The translations under genes and the position numbers were made by a program. Of a DNA stretch of 64,000 nt, positions 42,593 to 50,878 are shown piece after piece. The stretch lies in the NCBI RefSeq assembly GCF_000328665.1, contig NC_019977.1:682001-746000 (forward strand). Direction: 5' to 3'. Position 1 is the first letter of the stretch. The number at the start of each line of letters is the position of its first letter. The notes beneath the pieces are model-generated. The model was not told where the DNA came from. It saw only the letters and a program-made list of their open reading frames with translations, and searched no databases. Source of the stretch: Methanomethylovorans hollandica DSM 15978 (lineage in GTDB: Archaea > Halobacteriota > Methanosarcinia > Methanosarcinales > Methanosarcinaceae).

Positions 42593-43417
42593 GTGAGCAT
42601 ATCCTTGGTCCATAACATACTGCGCCATTATGGCATATACGGAGGACAGCATGACCAACATTTTCTTGTGGATGAGGGAATACTGGACAGGATAGTTGAG
42701 TCTGCAGATATTGTTCCCGGGGAGGTGGTCCTTGAGATCGGTGCAGGTATAGGCAATCTGACTCAACGTCTTTTGCATCTGGCCGATAAAGTAGTGGCAA
42801 TAGAGTTTGACCCAAAACTTGTGGCTGTATTGGAAGACAGGTTCAGGGGAAATGATAAACTCCACATCATCCATGGGGATGTTCTGAAGGTGGAATTTCC
42901 CATCTTTGATAAAGTGGTTGCTAACCTCCCCTATTCTATTTCTTCAGAAATAACCTTCAAGCTCTTTAAGCATGATTTTAAGCTAGGGATACTCATGTAT
43001 CAATATGAGTTTGCCCAACGCATGATTGCAAAGCCCGGATCAGGTGATTATAGCAGATTAACAGTGAACACTGCGTACTTTGCGGATGCCTCAATTATTA
43101 TGAAGGTTCCAAAAGGTGTTTTTTCTCCTCCGCCTCAGGTCGAGTCTGCAGTAGTAAAGGTTTGTCCGAGACCAGCTCCATTTACAGTAACAGATAAGGA
43201 TTTCTTCCTCAGGTTCGTTACAGCTATATTTAACAAAAGGCGCAAGAAAATAAAGAACTCTATTGTAGAAAGCAATCACATGTTAGGTATAAGTAATGTC
43301 AAACAGGTTGTTTCAGGGCTTCCTGAAGAGCTGATGGAATTGCGCCCCGAAAATCTGGATCCTGCACAGCTTGCAGCTCTCTCCAATATGATACTGGCAA
43401 TGCATCAGGAGTCATAA
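42593..43417 (+). CDS. ksgA: 16S rRNA dimethyladenosine transferase
   Basis: 274 residues; dimethylates the two adjacent adenosines near the 3' end of 16S rRNA. Motifs: QHDQHFLVDEGILDRIVESA, VLEIGAGIGNLTQRLLHLAD (SAM loop), VVAIEFDPKLVAVLEDRF, IHGDVLKVEFPIFDKVVANL-PYSISSE (NLPY catalytic motif) and FSPPPQVESAVVK. The start is GTG 42593 with GGAG nearby. Its stop overlaps the ATG of the next gene by one base. Confidence 0.96.
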   Translation: MSISLVHNILRHYGIYGGQHDQHFLVDEGILDRIVESADIVPGEVVLEIGAGIGNLTQRLLHLADKVVAIEFDPKLVAVLEDRFRGNDKLHIIHGDVLKVEFPIFDKVVANLPYSISSEITFKLFKHDFKLGILMYQYEFAQRMIAKPGSGDYSRLTVNTAYFADASIIMKVPKGVFSPPPQVESAVVKVCPRPAPFTVTDKDFFLRFVTAIFNKRRKKIKNSIVESNHMLGISNVKQVVSGLPEELMELRPENLDPAQLAALSNMILAMHQES

Positions 43418-44019
43418 TGCCTCACATCACTTACAGGAATGCCTGTGTGGAATTCGTGGATGATGTCTATGAGCCGGCAGAAGATTCTTTTTTGCTTGCA
43501 GATGCTGCCCTGGATCTTGCAAAACAAGGCATGAAAATACTGGAGATCGGTACAGGTACAGGTTTTGTTGCTGCTGTCCTGAAGGCAAACCTGGATGTGG
43601 ATCTGCTTGCAACAGACATAAATCCTTATGCTGTAAAGTGTGCCTGCAATAATGGAGTTCCGACCATAAGGGCGGATATGTTCTCTGCTTTTAAGTCTCT
43701 GAAGTGCTTTGATATGATCATCTTCAATCCTCCTTATCTTCCAACTCTGGAGGAAGATAAGGTTCCTGGCTGGCTTAACTATGCTTTCGACGGAGGCGTC
43801 GACGGTACGGCATCTCTTCACAGGTTCCTTGAAGGCTTGGTTTCCTATCTTTGTCATAAGGGAATTGTATTGGTGCTCGTTTCCTCACTAACTGGCATCG
43901 AAAAAGCAATATCGTGGATGGAAGGTTATGGTCTTGAAACCGAAGTTGTGGTCAAAGAAAAGTGCTTTTTTGAAGAACTGGTGGTCTTGAAAGGTATCCT
44001 TAAGGCTGGTCCGGAATAA
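43417..44019 (+). CDS. HemK-type protein methyltransferase (Mtq2-like)
   Basis: 200 residues with YEPAEDSFLLADAALDLAKQ, ILEIGTGTGFVAAVLKANLD (SAM loop) and the NPPY motif in MIIFNPPYLPTLEED, which methylates side-chain nitrogen of glutamine. The short form lacking the N-terminal HemK domain corresponds to the eukaryotic/archaeal Mtq2 that modifies the GGQ motif of release factor aRF1. Translationally coupled to ksgA. Confidence 0.9.
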   Translation: MPHITYRNACVEFVDDVYEPAEDSFLLADAALDLAKQGMKILEIGTGTGFVAAVLKANLDVDLLATDINPYAVKCACNNGVPTIRADMFSAFKSLKCFDMIIFNPPYLPTLEEDKVPGWLNYAFDGGVDGTASLHRFLEGLVSYLCHKGIVLVLVSSLTGIEKAISWMEGYGLETEVVVKEKCFFEELVVLKGILKAGPE

Positions 44020-44024
44020 AATAT

Positions 44025-44046
44025 ATGTGACCTTTAAAGGTCACAT
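44025..44046. terminator. Perfect palindrome between convergent genes
   Basis: ATGTGACCTTTAAAGGTCAC plus AT: a fully self-complementary 22-base sequence that covers the stop of korB and ends six bases after mtq2. Works as a shared bidirectional transcription end by position. Confidence 0.55.
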
Positions 44047-44895
44047 AAAAGCATCTATCAACTCATCAAGAAGTGCATAGTCCTTTGGCCTGGTAATAAG
44101 AGTTCCTTCTTCAATTACACCAAATCCATCTTCAAGGACAGGTTTTTCTTTCTTGTAAAAAATCCCTGTAGGGATACGGTCTCCCCATTCCAGCGATCTC
44201 TCAAAGGCAGCTATCCGATCGTCTGGCACGTATCCTTCTTCATCGATCCTATATACTCTTTCTGAATACCATTTGAATGTGTTGAGTTTGTTAAAGGATA
44301 CGCACGGTTGAAGGATATCCACCAATGCAAAACCCCGATGGTTAATGGCTTCTGCAAGGATCTCTGTCAGATGCTCGATATTTCCTGCATATCCCCTTGC
44401 CACAAAAGAGCAGTCCAGGGAAATGGCAAGAGCAAGAGGATTTAGAGGTGTATTTACAACTCCATGTGTCTGGACCTTGGTCTTCATTCCAAGCTCACTT
44501 GTAGGGGATGCCTGTCCTTTGGTAAGGCCATATATCTGGTTATCGTTCACAATGGCAGTTATATTCGGATTACGTCTGATCGCATGGATCAGGTGATTGC
44601 CACCTTCTCCATAGGCATCCCCGTCCCCACCTACAGTGAGAACTGTTAACTCATGGTTTGCCAGTTTTGCTCCCGCAGCCGGAGGAAGTGTTCTTCCATG
44701 CAGTCCATTGAACGTGTTACATTTCAGATAATGAGGAAGCTTACCTGCCTGTCCTATGCCAGACACGATAAGAACTTCATGTGGTGCCTTTTCCAGTTTG
44801 ACCAGTGCCTTTTTTATAGCCTTAAGTATTCCAAAGTTGCCGCAGCCAGGGCACCATTCAGTTTCAATGTCGGGGTAGTCTTCCATTGTAACCAT
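44041..44895 (-). CDS. 2-oxoacid:ferredoxin oxidoreductase beta subunit
   Basis: 284 residues; the thiamine-diphosphate subunit of a KorAB-type enzyme (2-oxoglutarate or related). TEWCPGCGNFGILKAIKKAL holds two of the cluster cysteines; the ThDP motif is TVGGDGDAYGEGGNHLIHAI...NDNQIYGLTKGQASPTS. A third cysteine appears in ALVDILQPCVSFN. It overlaps the alpha-subunit stop (TGATG) with AAGGTGATC as ribosome binding site. In methanogens without full TCA cycle this enzyme makes 2-oxoglutarate or acts on other oxoacids. Confidence 0.93.
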   Translation of the reverse strand: MVTMEDYPDIETEWCPGCGNFGILKAIKKALVKLEKAPHEVLIVSGIGQAGKLPHYLKCNTFNGLHGRTLPPAAGAKLANHELTVLTVGGDGDAYGEGGNHLIHAIRRNPNITAIVNDNQIYGLTKGQASPTSELGMKTKVQTHGVVNTPLNPLALAISLDCSFVARGYAGNIEHLTEILAEAINHRGFALVDILQPCVSFNKLNTFKWYSERVYRIDEEGYVPDDRIAAFERSLEWGDRIPTGIFYKKEKPVLEDGFGVIEEGTLITRPKDYALLDELIDAFM

Positions 44896-46619
44896 CAGAT
44901 CACCTTCTTTTCTTGCAGGGCACGTATTATATATCCGGGAGTGAAAGGCATCCCATCATACCTTAACAGGTTCACATCGACAGATATGTCTGCTTCGGTT
45001 TTCAAAATCTTCGCGAACTGTCCAGTCGCATTACTCTCCACGCATACAGTTGTGCCCTTATTCAGCAGTATATTCCTTACCTCTTCTCTCTTCATGGGGA
45101 ATATGTGTGTAAAATGTACCAGGTTAAGACTTTGTCCTTCTTCATTAAGAAGGTCCACTGCCTCCTCAATAGGACCATATGATGACCCCCATCCTATAAG
45201 AGTAACATCTGCTTCCCGGGGTCCGTATACCTCAGGACTTTCCATTTCCATTGTAAGTCCTTTAAGTTTCCTCATTCTCTTTTCCATCATAAGTATACGA
45301 TTATCTGCTGTCTGGTCAATATGTCCCTCTTCATTGTGTTCGTCACTATCGGCAACTACCAAATGTTTGCTCTGACCGGGCAGAGCACGGGGTGAAATGC
45401 CATCAGGTGTGATACTATAACGCTTGTATGCGTCCATACTTTCCAGTTCACCATCTGATACCAGATGTCTGTCAGTGGTGATCTTTGAAGTATCGAACCG
45501 CTCACAAGTGAACTGGGTATCTGCAAGATATTGGTCACTCATGATAAACACGGGAATCTGATACTTATCAGCCAGATCAAAAGCCTTGACAGTCAGGTAA
45601 AATGCATCATCAGGTGTCTTTGGGGCAAGTATGCATCTGGGGAACTCTCCCTGGGAAGCATGCAATGCGAACAACAGATCTCCCTGCTCGGTCATAGTAG
45701 GCAGTCCTGTAGCAGGCCCGGGACGCTGTCCAAGGAATATTACGGCAGGGGTTTCTGTCATGCCTGCCAGTCCCAGGGCCTCAGCCATAAGGCTAAACCC
45801 GCCTCCAGATGTGGTGGTCATAGCCCTGGCACCCGCAAAGGAGGCTCCCAATACCATGTTAAGAGCACTGATCTCGTCTTCGGCCTGTTCCACTATCACA
45901 TTGAACCTGTCTGCATGTGCAGCCACAAAATTCATCACACCGGTGGAGGGGGTCATAGGGTAAGAGGCAAGGAACTGTACACCTGCCGCAAGTGCACCAA
46001 GTCCAGCAGCATCATTTCCATCAATAAGCATTCTCTGTGGTATTTTGCTGACCTTTTCAAAAGAGTATTTACATTTTCCTGCATAGTTTTCCTGTGCATA
46101 TTGGTAACCAGCTATTGCAGCATTGATATTGTTACGTATTACCTCTTCTCCTTTTTTTGCAAAAGTATGCTTTAGCACATCTTCCATAACTTCCAGATCG
46201 CCGCAGAGTAAACCAAGGGCAGCACCCGTGGCTACAGTGCTGGCATATAACTTGCTACCACCTATCTCTTTTGCTATCTTCTGGAAAGACACATCGAATA
46301 GTTGTTTATCATAGCTGGAAATACTTCCTTCTTCTCCGTCCAGGAGTACAACACCATCATGCAGTTCTTCCATGTATTTTTCAACAGATGTTCTATCCAG
46401 AGCTATCAGCATGTCCAGTCTGTCTGACATGGACCTTACAGGTTTGTCACTCACTCTTATCTGGAAGTAATTATTTCCACCTCTCACCCTTGATAGGTAA
46501 TATTGTGTTGAAAAAACGTGCAGTCCGCTTTTTTGGAACGTCTTTGACAGTATAAGTCCTATTGTCTGAATACCCTGTCCAGCTTCCCCTGCTATTCTTA
46601 TGCTCATATCGTGTTCCAT
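44895..46619 (-). CDS. 2-oxoacid:ferredoxin oxidoreductase, fused gamma-alpha subunit
   Basis: 574 residues. Residues ~1-185 are the gamma domain (RIAGEAGQGIQTIGLILSKT, YLSRVRGGNNYFQIRVSDKP, TVATGAALGLLCGDL). From ~195 the alpha domain follows (MLIDGNDAAGLGALAAGVQF, ASYPMTPSTGVMNFVAAHAD, VVEQAEDEISALNMVLGASF, GARAMTTTSGGGFSLMAEAL). The fused form marks the KorA-like branch. There is no ferredoxin (delta) subunit next to it. ATG 46619 follows AGGGGGA. Specificity among oxoglutarate, pyruvate and others is not set by the sequence I can read. Confidence 0.92.
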   Translation of the reverse strand: MEHDMSIRIAGEAGQGIQTIGLILSKTFQKSGLHVFSTQYYLSRVRGGNNYFQIRVSDKPVRSMSDRLDMLIALDRTSVEKYMEELHDGVVLLDGEEGSISSYDKQLFDVSFQKIAKEIGGSKLYASTVATGAALGLLCGDLEVMEDVLKHTFAKKGEEVIRNNINAAIAGYQYAQENYAGKCKYSFEKVSKIPQRMLIDGNDAAGLGALAAGVQFLASYPMTPSTGVMNFVAAHADRFNVIVEQAEDEISALNMVLGASFAGARAMTTTSGGGFSLMAEALGLAGMTETPAVIFLGQRPGPATGLPTMTEQGDLLFALHASQGEFPRCILAPKTPDDAFYLTVKAFDLADKYQIPVFIMSDQYLADTQFTCERFDTSKITTDRHLVSDGELESMDAYKRYSITPDGISPRALPGQSKHLVVADSDEHNEEGHIDQTADNRILMMEKRMRKLKGLTMEMESPEVYGPREADVTLIGWGSSYGPIEEAVDLLNEEGQSLNLVHFTHIFPMKREEVRNILLNKGTTVCVESNATGQFAKILKTEADISVDVNLLRYDGMPFTPGYIIRALQEKKVI

Positions 46620-46840
46620 TTTTTCCCCCTTTTAAGTAAGTTCAACGATCTTCCAATGTTATGCTCATATAGGGTCAAGATACAGATCCAAAATCAGTGT
46701 ATTAATTTATTGTAAATACTATTGAAGATATCAGCTTATATTATTTGCCCATAATTGCTCAGTTCAATACTTCAATTTTTTTCGCACTTGTTTTTTAAAG
46801 AAAGACTAATTATATATATCTTTAGTTATAATGTCTCAGG

Positions 46841-46915
46841 TATTATTATTATCATCGTCATCACCATTATTATTATTATTATTATTATTATTGTTATTTT
46901 ATTACTATTATTCCT
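46841..46915. repeat. ATT trinucleotide microsatellite
   Basis: About 25 mostly ATT/ATC units in 75 bases, including an uninterrupted run of nine or so ATT units (about 46866-46891). It ends a few bases before the KaiC-like gene's ribosome binding site, so its length would alter leader or promoter spacing. Confidence 0.8.
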
Positions 46916-46939
46916 TCAAATATGGAGGCCAGTGATAGA

Positions 46940-47740
46940 ATGGACCGCGTCCCCACAGTCATAGGAAATCTTGATAAAAAAATAGGTGGAGGCTACCCGC
47001 AAGGAAAAGGAATACTCTTGACAGGTGTTCCGGGTACTGGTAAGACTATATTTGGTCTTCATCTGTTGTACCAATCCTGTTCGGATGGTAAAAAGTGTGT
47101 GCTTATAGCAACTGAAGAATCTCCGGAGGACCTGCTGGAACAAGCGGGGATGCTTGGATTAAAGTTAGAACCTTTTATGGAAAAAGGTCTGCTTAGTATC
47201 AAGCAGGTCCTGGAAATAAGGGCAGGGGCAGTAGCCAGGGCAGCTCATATTGTGGATGGTTTCAATAACGCAGAGATCGATCTTATTAAAGAATGTGAAC
47301 TTGACATATCCTTCAGGCATGACAAGGCGGGTTTTAATATTGGTGAAATGGACCTTGTAGATGTGGTCAAATTAATTCCGGACGATACCAACGTAGTGGT
47401 GGTGGATAACTTGGGTGTGCTTGCTTTTGGTCTGGACATCAAACAGTTCAGGGATAAGTTCGACACTCTCAATCGCGTACTATCTGCTAAACAGATAACT
47501 GTAGTATATGTAATGGATGATGCTGCATATCAGTTAACTCATCAGATAGCTGATTATTCGACCCATGGAGCCATTAAGCTGTTCGTGAAGGAAAATCCAT
47601 ATACAGGAAAAATGGAGCGTTTCCTTAGCATCCCTAAGATGCGCAGTACAGCTATATCACTGGATTTTATCTTATTCGATATCACTGCCTCGGGAATCCA
47701 TATCAAAGGCTCCAAAGGCAAGCTCGTAGAAATGAGTTAA
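46940..47740 (+). CDS. KaiC-like ATPase
   Basis: About 267 residues from ATG 46940, with GGAGG 11 bases upstream; ATG 46922 contains that site and lacks its own. RecA fold: VIGNLDKKIGGGYPQGKGIL, Walker A GVPGTGKTIFGLHLL, LIATEESPEDLLEQA and Walker B VVVVDNLGVLAFG. Compared with the protein at 24851-25579 it has a longer middle (ELDISFRHDKAGFNIGEMDL). Function unknown; KaiC-type proteins in archaea often sit in signalling networks. It is divergent from korAB. Confidence 0.83.
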   Translation: MDRVPTVIGNLDKKIGGGYPQGKGILLTGVPGTGKTIFGLHLLYQSCSDGKKCVLIATEESPEDLLEQAGMLGLKLEPFMEKGLLSIKQVLEIRAGAVARAAHIVDGFNNAEIDLIKECELDISFRHDKAGFNIGEMDLVDVVKLIPDDTNVVVVDNLGVLAFGLDIKQFRDKFDTLNRVLSAKQITVVYVMDDAAYQLTHQIADYSTHGAIKLFVKENPYTGKMERFLSIPKMRSTAISLDFILFDITASGIHIKGSKGKLVEMS

Positions 47741-47809
47741 ATTACGTTGTCGGGTTGAGCAAGCAAAGATGAGATGTTATAGTAAAAAAGTGAATGATTC
47801 CTGCCTGCT

Positions 47810-48196
47810 TCAGAACAGGTCTAGTATCCTTATGGCAAGATGTGCTGCATTTGCACCATTGTCAATACCTACACTTGCTACAGGCACCCCCGGTGGCATC
47901 TGGGCAATGGACAGTAACGCATCAAGTCCCATCATCTTTGCGCTCACTGGCACTCCTATCACAGGCTTTTTTGTTTTTGATGCAATTACTCCAGGTAATG
48001 CGGCAGAGAGGCCTGCAATTGCAATAAATACTTTTGCATTACTTCCTGCTATATATTCATCAAGTGTATCAGGGTTGCGGTGCGCTGATATTACCTGTAT
48101 GTCGTAAGCGTACTTGCTCTCATCCAGTACTCCTGTTACACGGTTGGCTATGGCCCGGTCTGATTCAGACCCCATTATGACTGCTATGTCTACCAT
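47810..48196 (-). CDS. purE: N5-carboxyaminoimidazole ribonucleotide mutase
   Basis: 128 residues, purine synthesis. [35 protein letters not shown] (SAHR), [20 protein letters not shown] and [20 protein letters not shown] are the PurE substrate-binding segments. The GAGGAAAG upstream and 13-base gap to aroQ put it last in an aroK-aroQ-purE operon. The G-x-A-A-H-L-P-G loop of most class I enzymes reads GLSAALPG here, hinting at a class II-like or diverged enzyme. Confidence 0.93.
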   Translation of the reverse strand: MVDIAVIMGSESDRAIANRVTGVLDESKYAYDIQVISAHRNPDTLDEYIAGSNAKVFIAIAGLSAALPGVIASKTKKPVIGVPVSAKMMGLDALLSIAQMPPGVPVASVGIDNGANAAHLAIRILDLF

Positions 48197-48208
48197 TATA
48201 TGCTTTCC

Positions 48209-48496
48209 TCAGGGGAATTTACCCTGTCCGCTAAGTTCCTGCTGGTGTTCTATGCTCATTTCGATAAGTATCTTAAATATCGATCTCACAGGATTTGTAT
48301 CAAGATTGAATTCTATAGCATTGTCTACTGCCCTATCAAGGACAACTTTGTTCTGGGCCTCGTCATTGATCGGCAGACCTGCTTTTCTCTTTGACTCGAG
48401 TACTTTCTCCGCAAGCTCCGTACGTTTCTTGATAAGATCAACTATGTTCCTGTCAATACGCTTTATCTCAACACGTACTTCTTCAAGTGAACTCAT
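48209..48496 (-). CDS. aroQ: Chorismate mutase, AroQ class
   Basis: 95 residues; converts chorismate to prephenate for Phe and Tyr. The helical AroQ pattern is clear: LEEVRVEIKRIDRNIVDLIK, KRTELAEKVLESKRKAGLPI (Arg, Lys), DEAQNKVVLDRAVDNA and IFKILIEMSIEHQQEL. Stand-alone, without prephenate dehydratase. The start overlaps the shikimate kinase stop (TAATG). Confidence 0.93.
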   Translation of the reverse strand: MSSLEEVRVEIKRIDRNIVDLIKKRTELAEKVLESKRKAGLPINDEAQNKVVLDRAVDNAIEFNLDTNPVRSIFKILIEMSIEHQQELSGQGKFP

Positions 48497-49395
48497 TATT
48501 GCTCCCGGCCAGCAAGTTTTTTTGCCTCTTTATTATATATCTTAGTGCTTATCAGGCTTCCGCTTATTTCCAGCTGGGACCAGCTTTCCTTTAAAATCGG
48601 ACCGGATACCGGATCCACAAGTGCGACATAAGAAGGTCCAGTGCCTGAAAGTGTAACGCCTTTAACTCCGGATTCCAGAGCCAGCATCATGGGTTCTGTA
48701 TCAAAACCCAGAGCACTGCAATACAGAAATCCATTTAAGGTCATAGCTTCTTCATATTTTCCTTCCAGAGCCAGGCTGTAAGCCATTTCTACCCAGGAAG
48801 CTATCACTCTGGAACGGGATACATTTGTGTTTGAACTGAAGGCTTTTCTGTCAGGTACGAAAATGACCACATCCATTTCCTTCTCTTCCCTGCGTTCCAG
48901 TTCTTTAAGTTTGTTATCAGTAACCACTATTCCGCCAAAAAAAGAAGCACATGCATCATCGAATGCTCCTGTAATACTAACACCAACATCCAATGCAGCT
49001 TCAACTCCCAGTTTTACAACTTCAAGAGGCTTCATTTCCTCACCCAGGGCCTCCAGTGTGGCAAGGGCAGTGGCATTAGCAGCTGCGCTGCTGCTCTTTA
49101 ATCCACTGGCAAGAGGGATTTCACTTCTTGTTTCTACTGAACCTTGCATCTGAACATCAAAATATTGCAGCACCAGTTCTACAGTTCTTTCTATAAGCCG
49201 CGTATCTGCACCTGGCTGGCCTTGTATACTACCTGATATTTTTCCTTTGCCTTTGCTTATCTTTACGTCAGCAAAAGTCTTAAGATCCACGGCAAAAGCC
49301 GCACCTTTCCAGGTAGCTATGGCGTTTACTATTGTGCCAGCCCCAAGAGCATATGCATGTCCTGTATAAGTCATAATACTCTGTTGATTCTCCAT
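48496..49395 (-). CDS. aroK: Archaeal shikimate kinase, GHMP family
   Basis: 299 residues. GHMP kinases replace bacterial AroK in archaea. Signatures: TYTGHAYALGAGTIVNAIAT, EIPLASGLKSSSAAANATAL (phosphate loop), GVSITGAFDDACASFFGG and GVTLSGTGPSYVALV. The start may be ATG 49374 rather than 49395, as in family members beginning near TYTGHA. It opens the aroK-aroQ-purE cluster, joining the aromatic and purine pathways in one transcript. Confidence 0.92.
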   Translation of the reverse strand: MENQQSIMTYTGHAYALGAGTIVNAIATWKGAAFAVDLKTFADVKISKGKGKISGSIQGQPGADTRLIERTVELVLQYFDVQMQGSVETRSEIPLASGLKSSSAAANATALATLEALGEEMKPLEVVKLGVEAALDVGVSITGAFDDACASFFGGIVVTDNKLKELERREEKEMDVVIFVPDRKAFSSNTNVSRSRVIASWVEMAYSLALEGKYEEAMTLNGFLYCSALGFDTEPMMLALESGVKGVTLSGTGPSYVALVDPVSGPILKESWSQLEISGSLISTKIYNKEAKKLAGREQ

Positions 49396-49529
49396 TTTTT
49401 AGTATTGTCTTTTTCCAAGTATATTATCTGGGGGTTAGTATACATGATTCTATTTAAAACATGGTCTGAACAATGAACAGACATTGTAACGTTTGAATGA
49501 ATTGCTTGTTGCCGCTTGCAAATGCAGAA

Positions 49530-49853
49530 CGATAATTTTATAACAGATACATGTTACTATAATAAAGACCCTCAGGTAGTATAATATATGTAAAGAAATG
49601 GAGCAATCTTATCTATTACACTACCGTTGGCATCAACAGGCAGAATATGCCTTCGCAGACAGGATGCAAATCTGTACTGATATCCAGCCAGATACCTTTC
49701 AGGTATGTTGCCAGAACAGCTAGATCACGATAATGGTTTGTCAGCTTCAGAACAGAAAAGTTTGTAACAGATGCCTTCTGGGGAAGGGATTCTTATTGCA
49801 TTGGACATTCTATTTACAATGCATACTATAGGCAGGATTACGGAGTAGATTAG
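49530..49853 (+). promoter_or_regulatory. Promoter and long leader of the formylmethanofuran dehydrogenase operon
   Basis: TATA-like ATTTTATAAC (about 49533-49542) and TATAATATATG (about 49580-49590) lie 250-310 bases before fmdF, implying a long untranslated leader. It can form ATACCT-TTC-AGGTAT (49692-49706), an ATCTG/CAGAT stem beside it, and TGCATTG-13-CAATGCA (49797-49823) close to the start codon. No open reading frame of note lies inside. No known molybdate or tungstate riboswitch (Moco family) is recognisable. Confidence 0.4.
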
Positions 49854-50876
49854 ATGAATGAAGTAATGTTTGGAACAAAAGACGACAAGCAGCTTATGTA
49901 TCTTCCGCAGAAGTGCATAGGATGTGGAACTTGCGTCGTGGCATGTCCGAAAGGAATCATTACCATCGGTTCCGTGGGGGCGGTTGCCAGAGGCCTTATT
50001 GACAAGGACTATCTGGAGAACGATCCTTCAGGCTGTATTATGTGTGGTATATGTGCCAAGACCTGTCCCACAGGTGCATTGGAAATGCGTCAGGGTGGCA
50101 AATCCATCAATGACAATACATATGTCAGCTTTGCACTTGAACCAACGACTGTTAATGAGAACTGTGTACACTGTGGATTATGCGAGCAGATATGCCCGCA
50201 GGGGTGCATAGAGGTCAGGCAGTGGCTGGCATCCGACGGTAGTGCGAAGGTCGATGGTGAGACGAATATCAACAACTCATGCTGTGTACATTGCGGATGG
50301 TGTGCTTCTGTATGTCCCGCCGATGCTATCACTGTACAGAAACCGTTTGCTGGAACATGGGTAAGGGATGAGGCAACCTGTACAGCCTGCCGCACATGTG
50401 TTGACACGTGTCCATGCAATGCGCTTTTCAACCCGGAGTGGGAAGCAGGGGAGAGAGTGGATAAGGTGTCTCAGCGTGCAGATGTATGTATCTATTGTGG
50501 CGCCTGTGAAATGGCCTGCCCCGTGGATGCTATTACTGTTACCAAGACCCAGATAATCCCCGAAGTAGAAAAGAAAGCCATCATCGAGAAAAAGATACTT
50601 AATGTCAAGGCACCGAGACCTACCCTCACTTCCGTGCTGATGACCGATGAAGAAGTCTGTCTTGGATGCGGCAACTGTGTTATCGTTTGCCCGGTCAATG
50701 CTCAGGATAATAAGAACCTTGCAGCAGGCTATCTCAACGAAGTGGAAAGCAAGAAGATCCTTGAAGTGAGAAATGGTAGTGTTAAGGTCGTTAATCAGGA
50801 TGTCTGTGGTTCAGATGGTGCTTGTGTGATGATCTGTCCTGTAAACGCCATCTGGTTAGAGAGAAGGGAGTGTTAG
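49854..50876 (+). CDS. fmdF: Formylmethanofuran dehydrogenase subunit F (polyferredoxin)
   Basis: 340 residues with about eight [4Fe-4S] binding motifs of the CxxCxxCxxxCP type, the first being CIGCGTCVVACPKG, the last CGSDGACVMICPVN. It is the polyferredoxin that passes electrons to the catalytic subunit for CO2 reduction to formylmethanofuran, the first step of methanogenesis from CO2 (or the last oxidation step when growing on methyl groups). The order F-A-C-D-B that follows equals that of the Methanosarcina molybdenum-type fmd operon, though fmdE is not adjacent here. Metal (Mo or W) is not fixed by sequence. Confidence 0.92.
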   Translation: MNEVMFGTKDDKQLMYLPQKCIGCGTCVVACPKGIITIGSVGAVARGLIDKDYLENDPSGCIMCGICAKTCPTGALEMRQGGKSINDNTYVSFALEPTTVNENCVHCGLCEQICPQGCIEVRQWLASDGSAKVDGETNINNSCCVHCGWCASVCPADAITVQKPFAGTWVRDEATCTACRTCVDTCPCNALFNPEWEAGERVDKVSQRADVCIYCGACEMACPVDAITVTKTQIIPEVEKKAIIEKKILNVKAPRPTLTSVLMTDEEVCLGCGNCVIVCPVNAQDNKNLAAGYLNEVESKKILEVRNGSVKVVNQDVCGSDGACVMICPVNAIWLERREC

Positions 50877-50878
50877 AT

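Noticed and set aside
46755-46964. Isoleucine-rich frame through the ATT repeat
   Set aside because: It is a translation of the microsatellite; the KaiC-like gene is in another frame with its own ribosome site.
49530-49853. Moco/Tuco riboswitch ahead of fmdF
   Set aside because: The stems seen do not match the conserved core or the tetraloop-receptor arrangement of that class.
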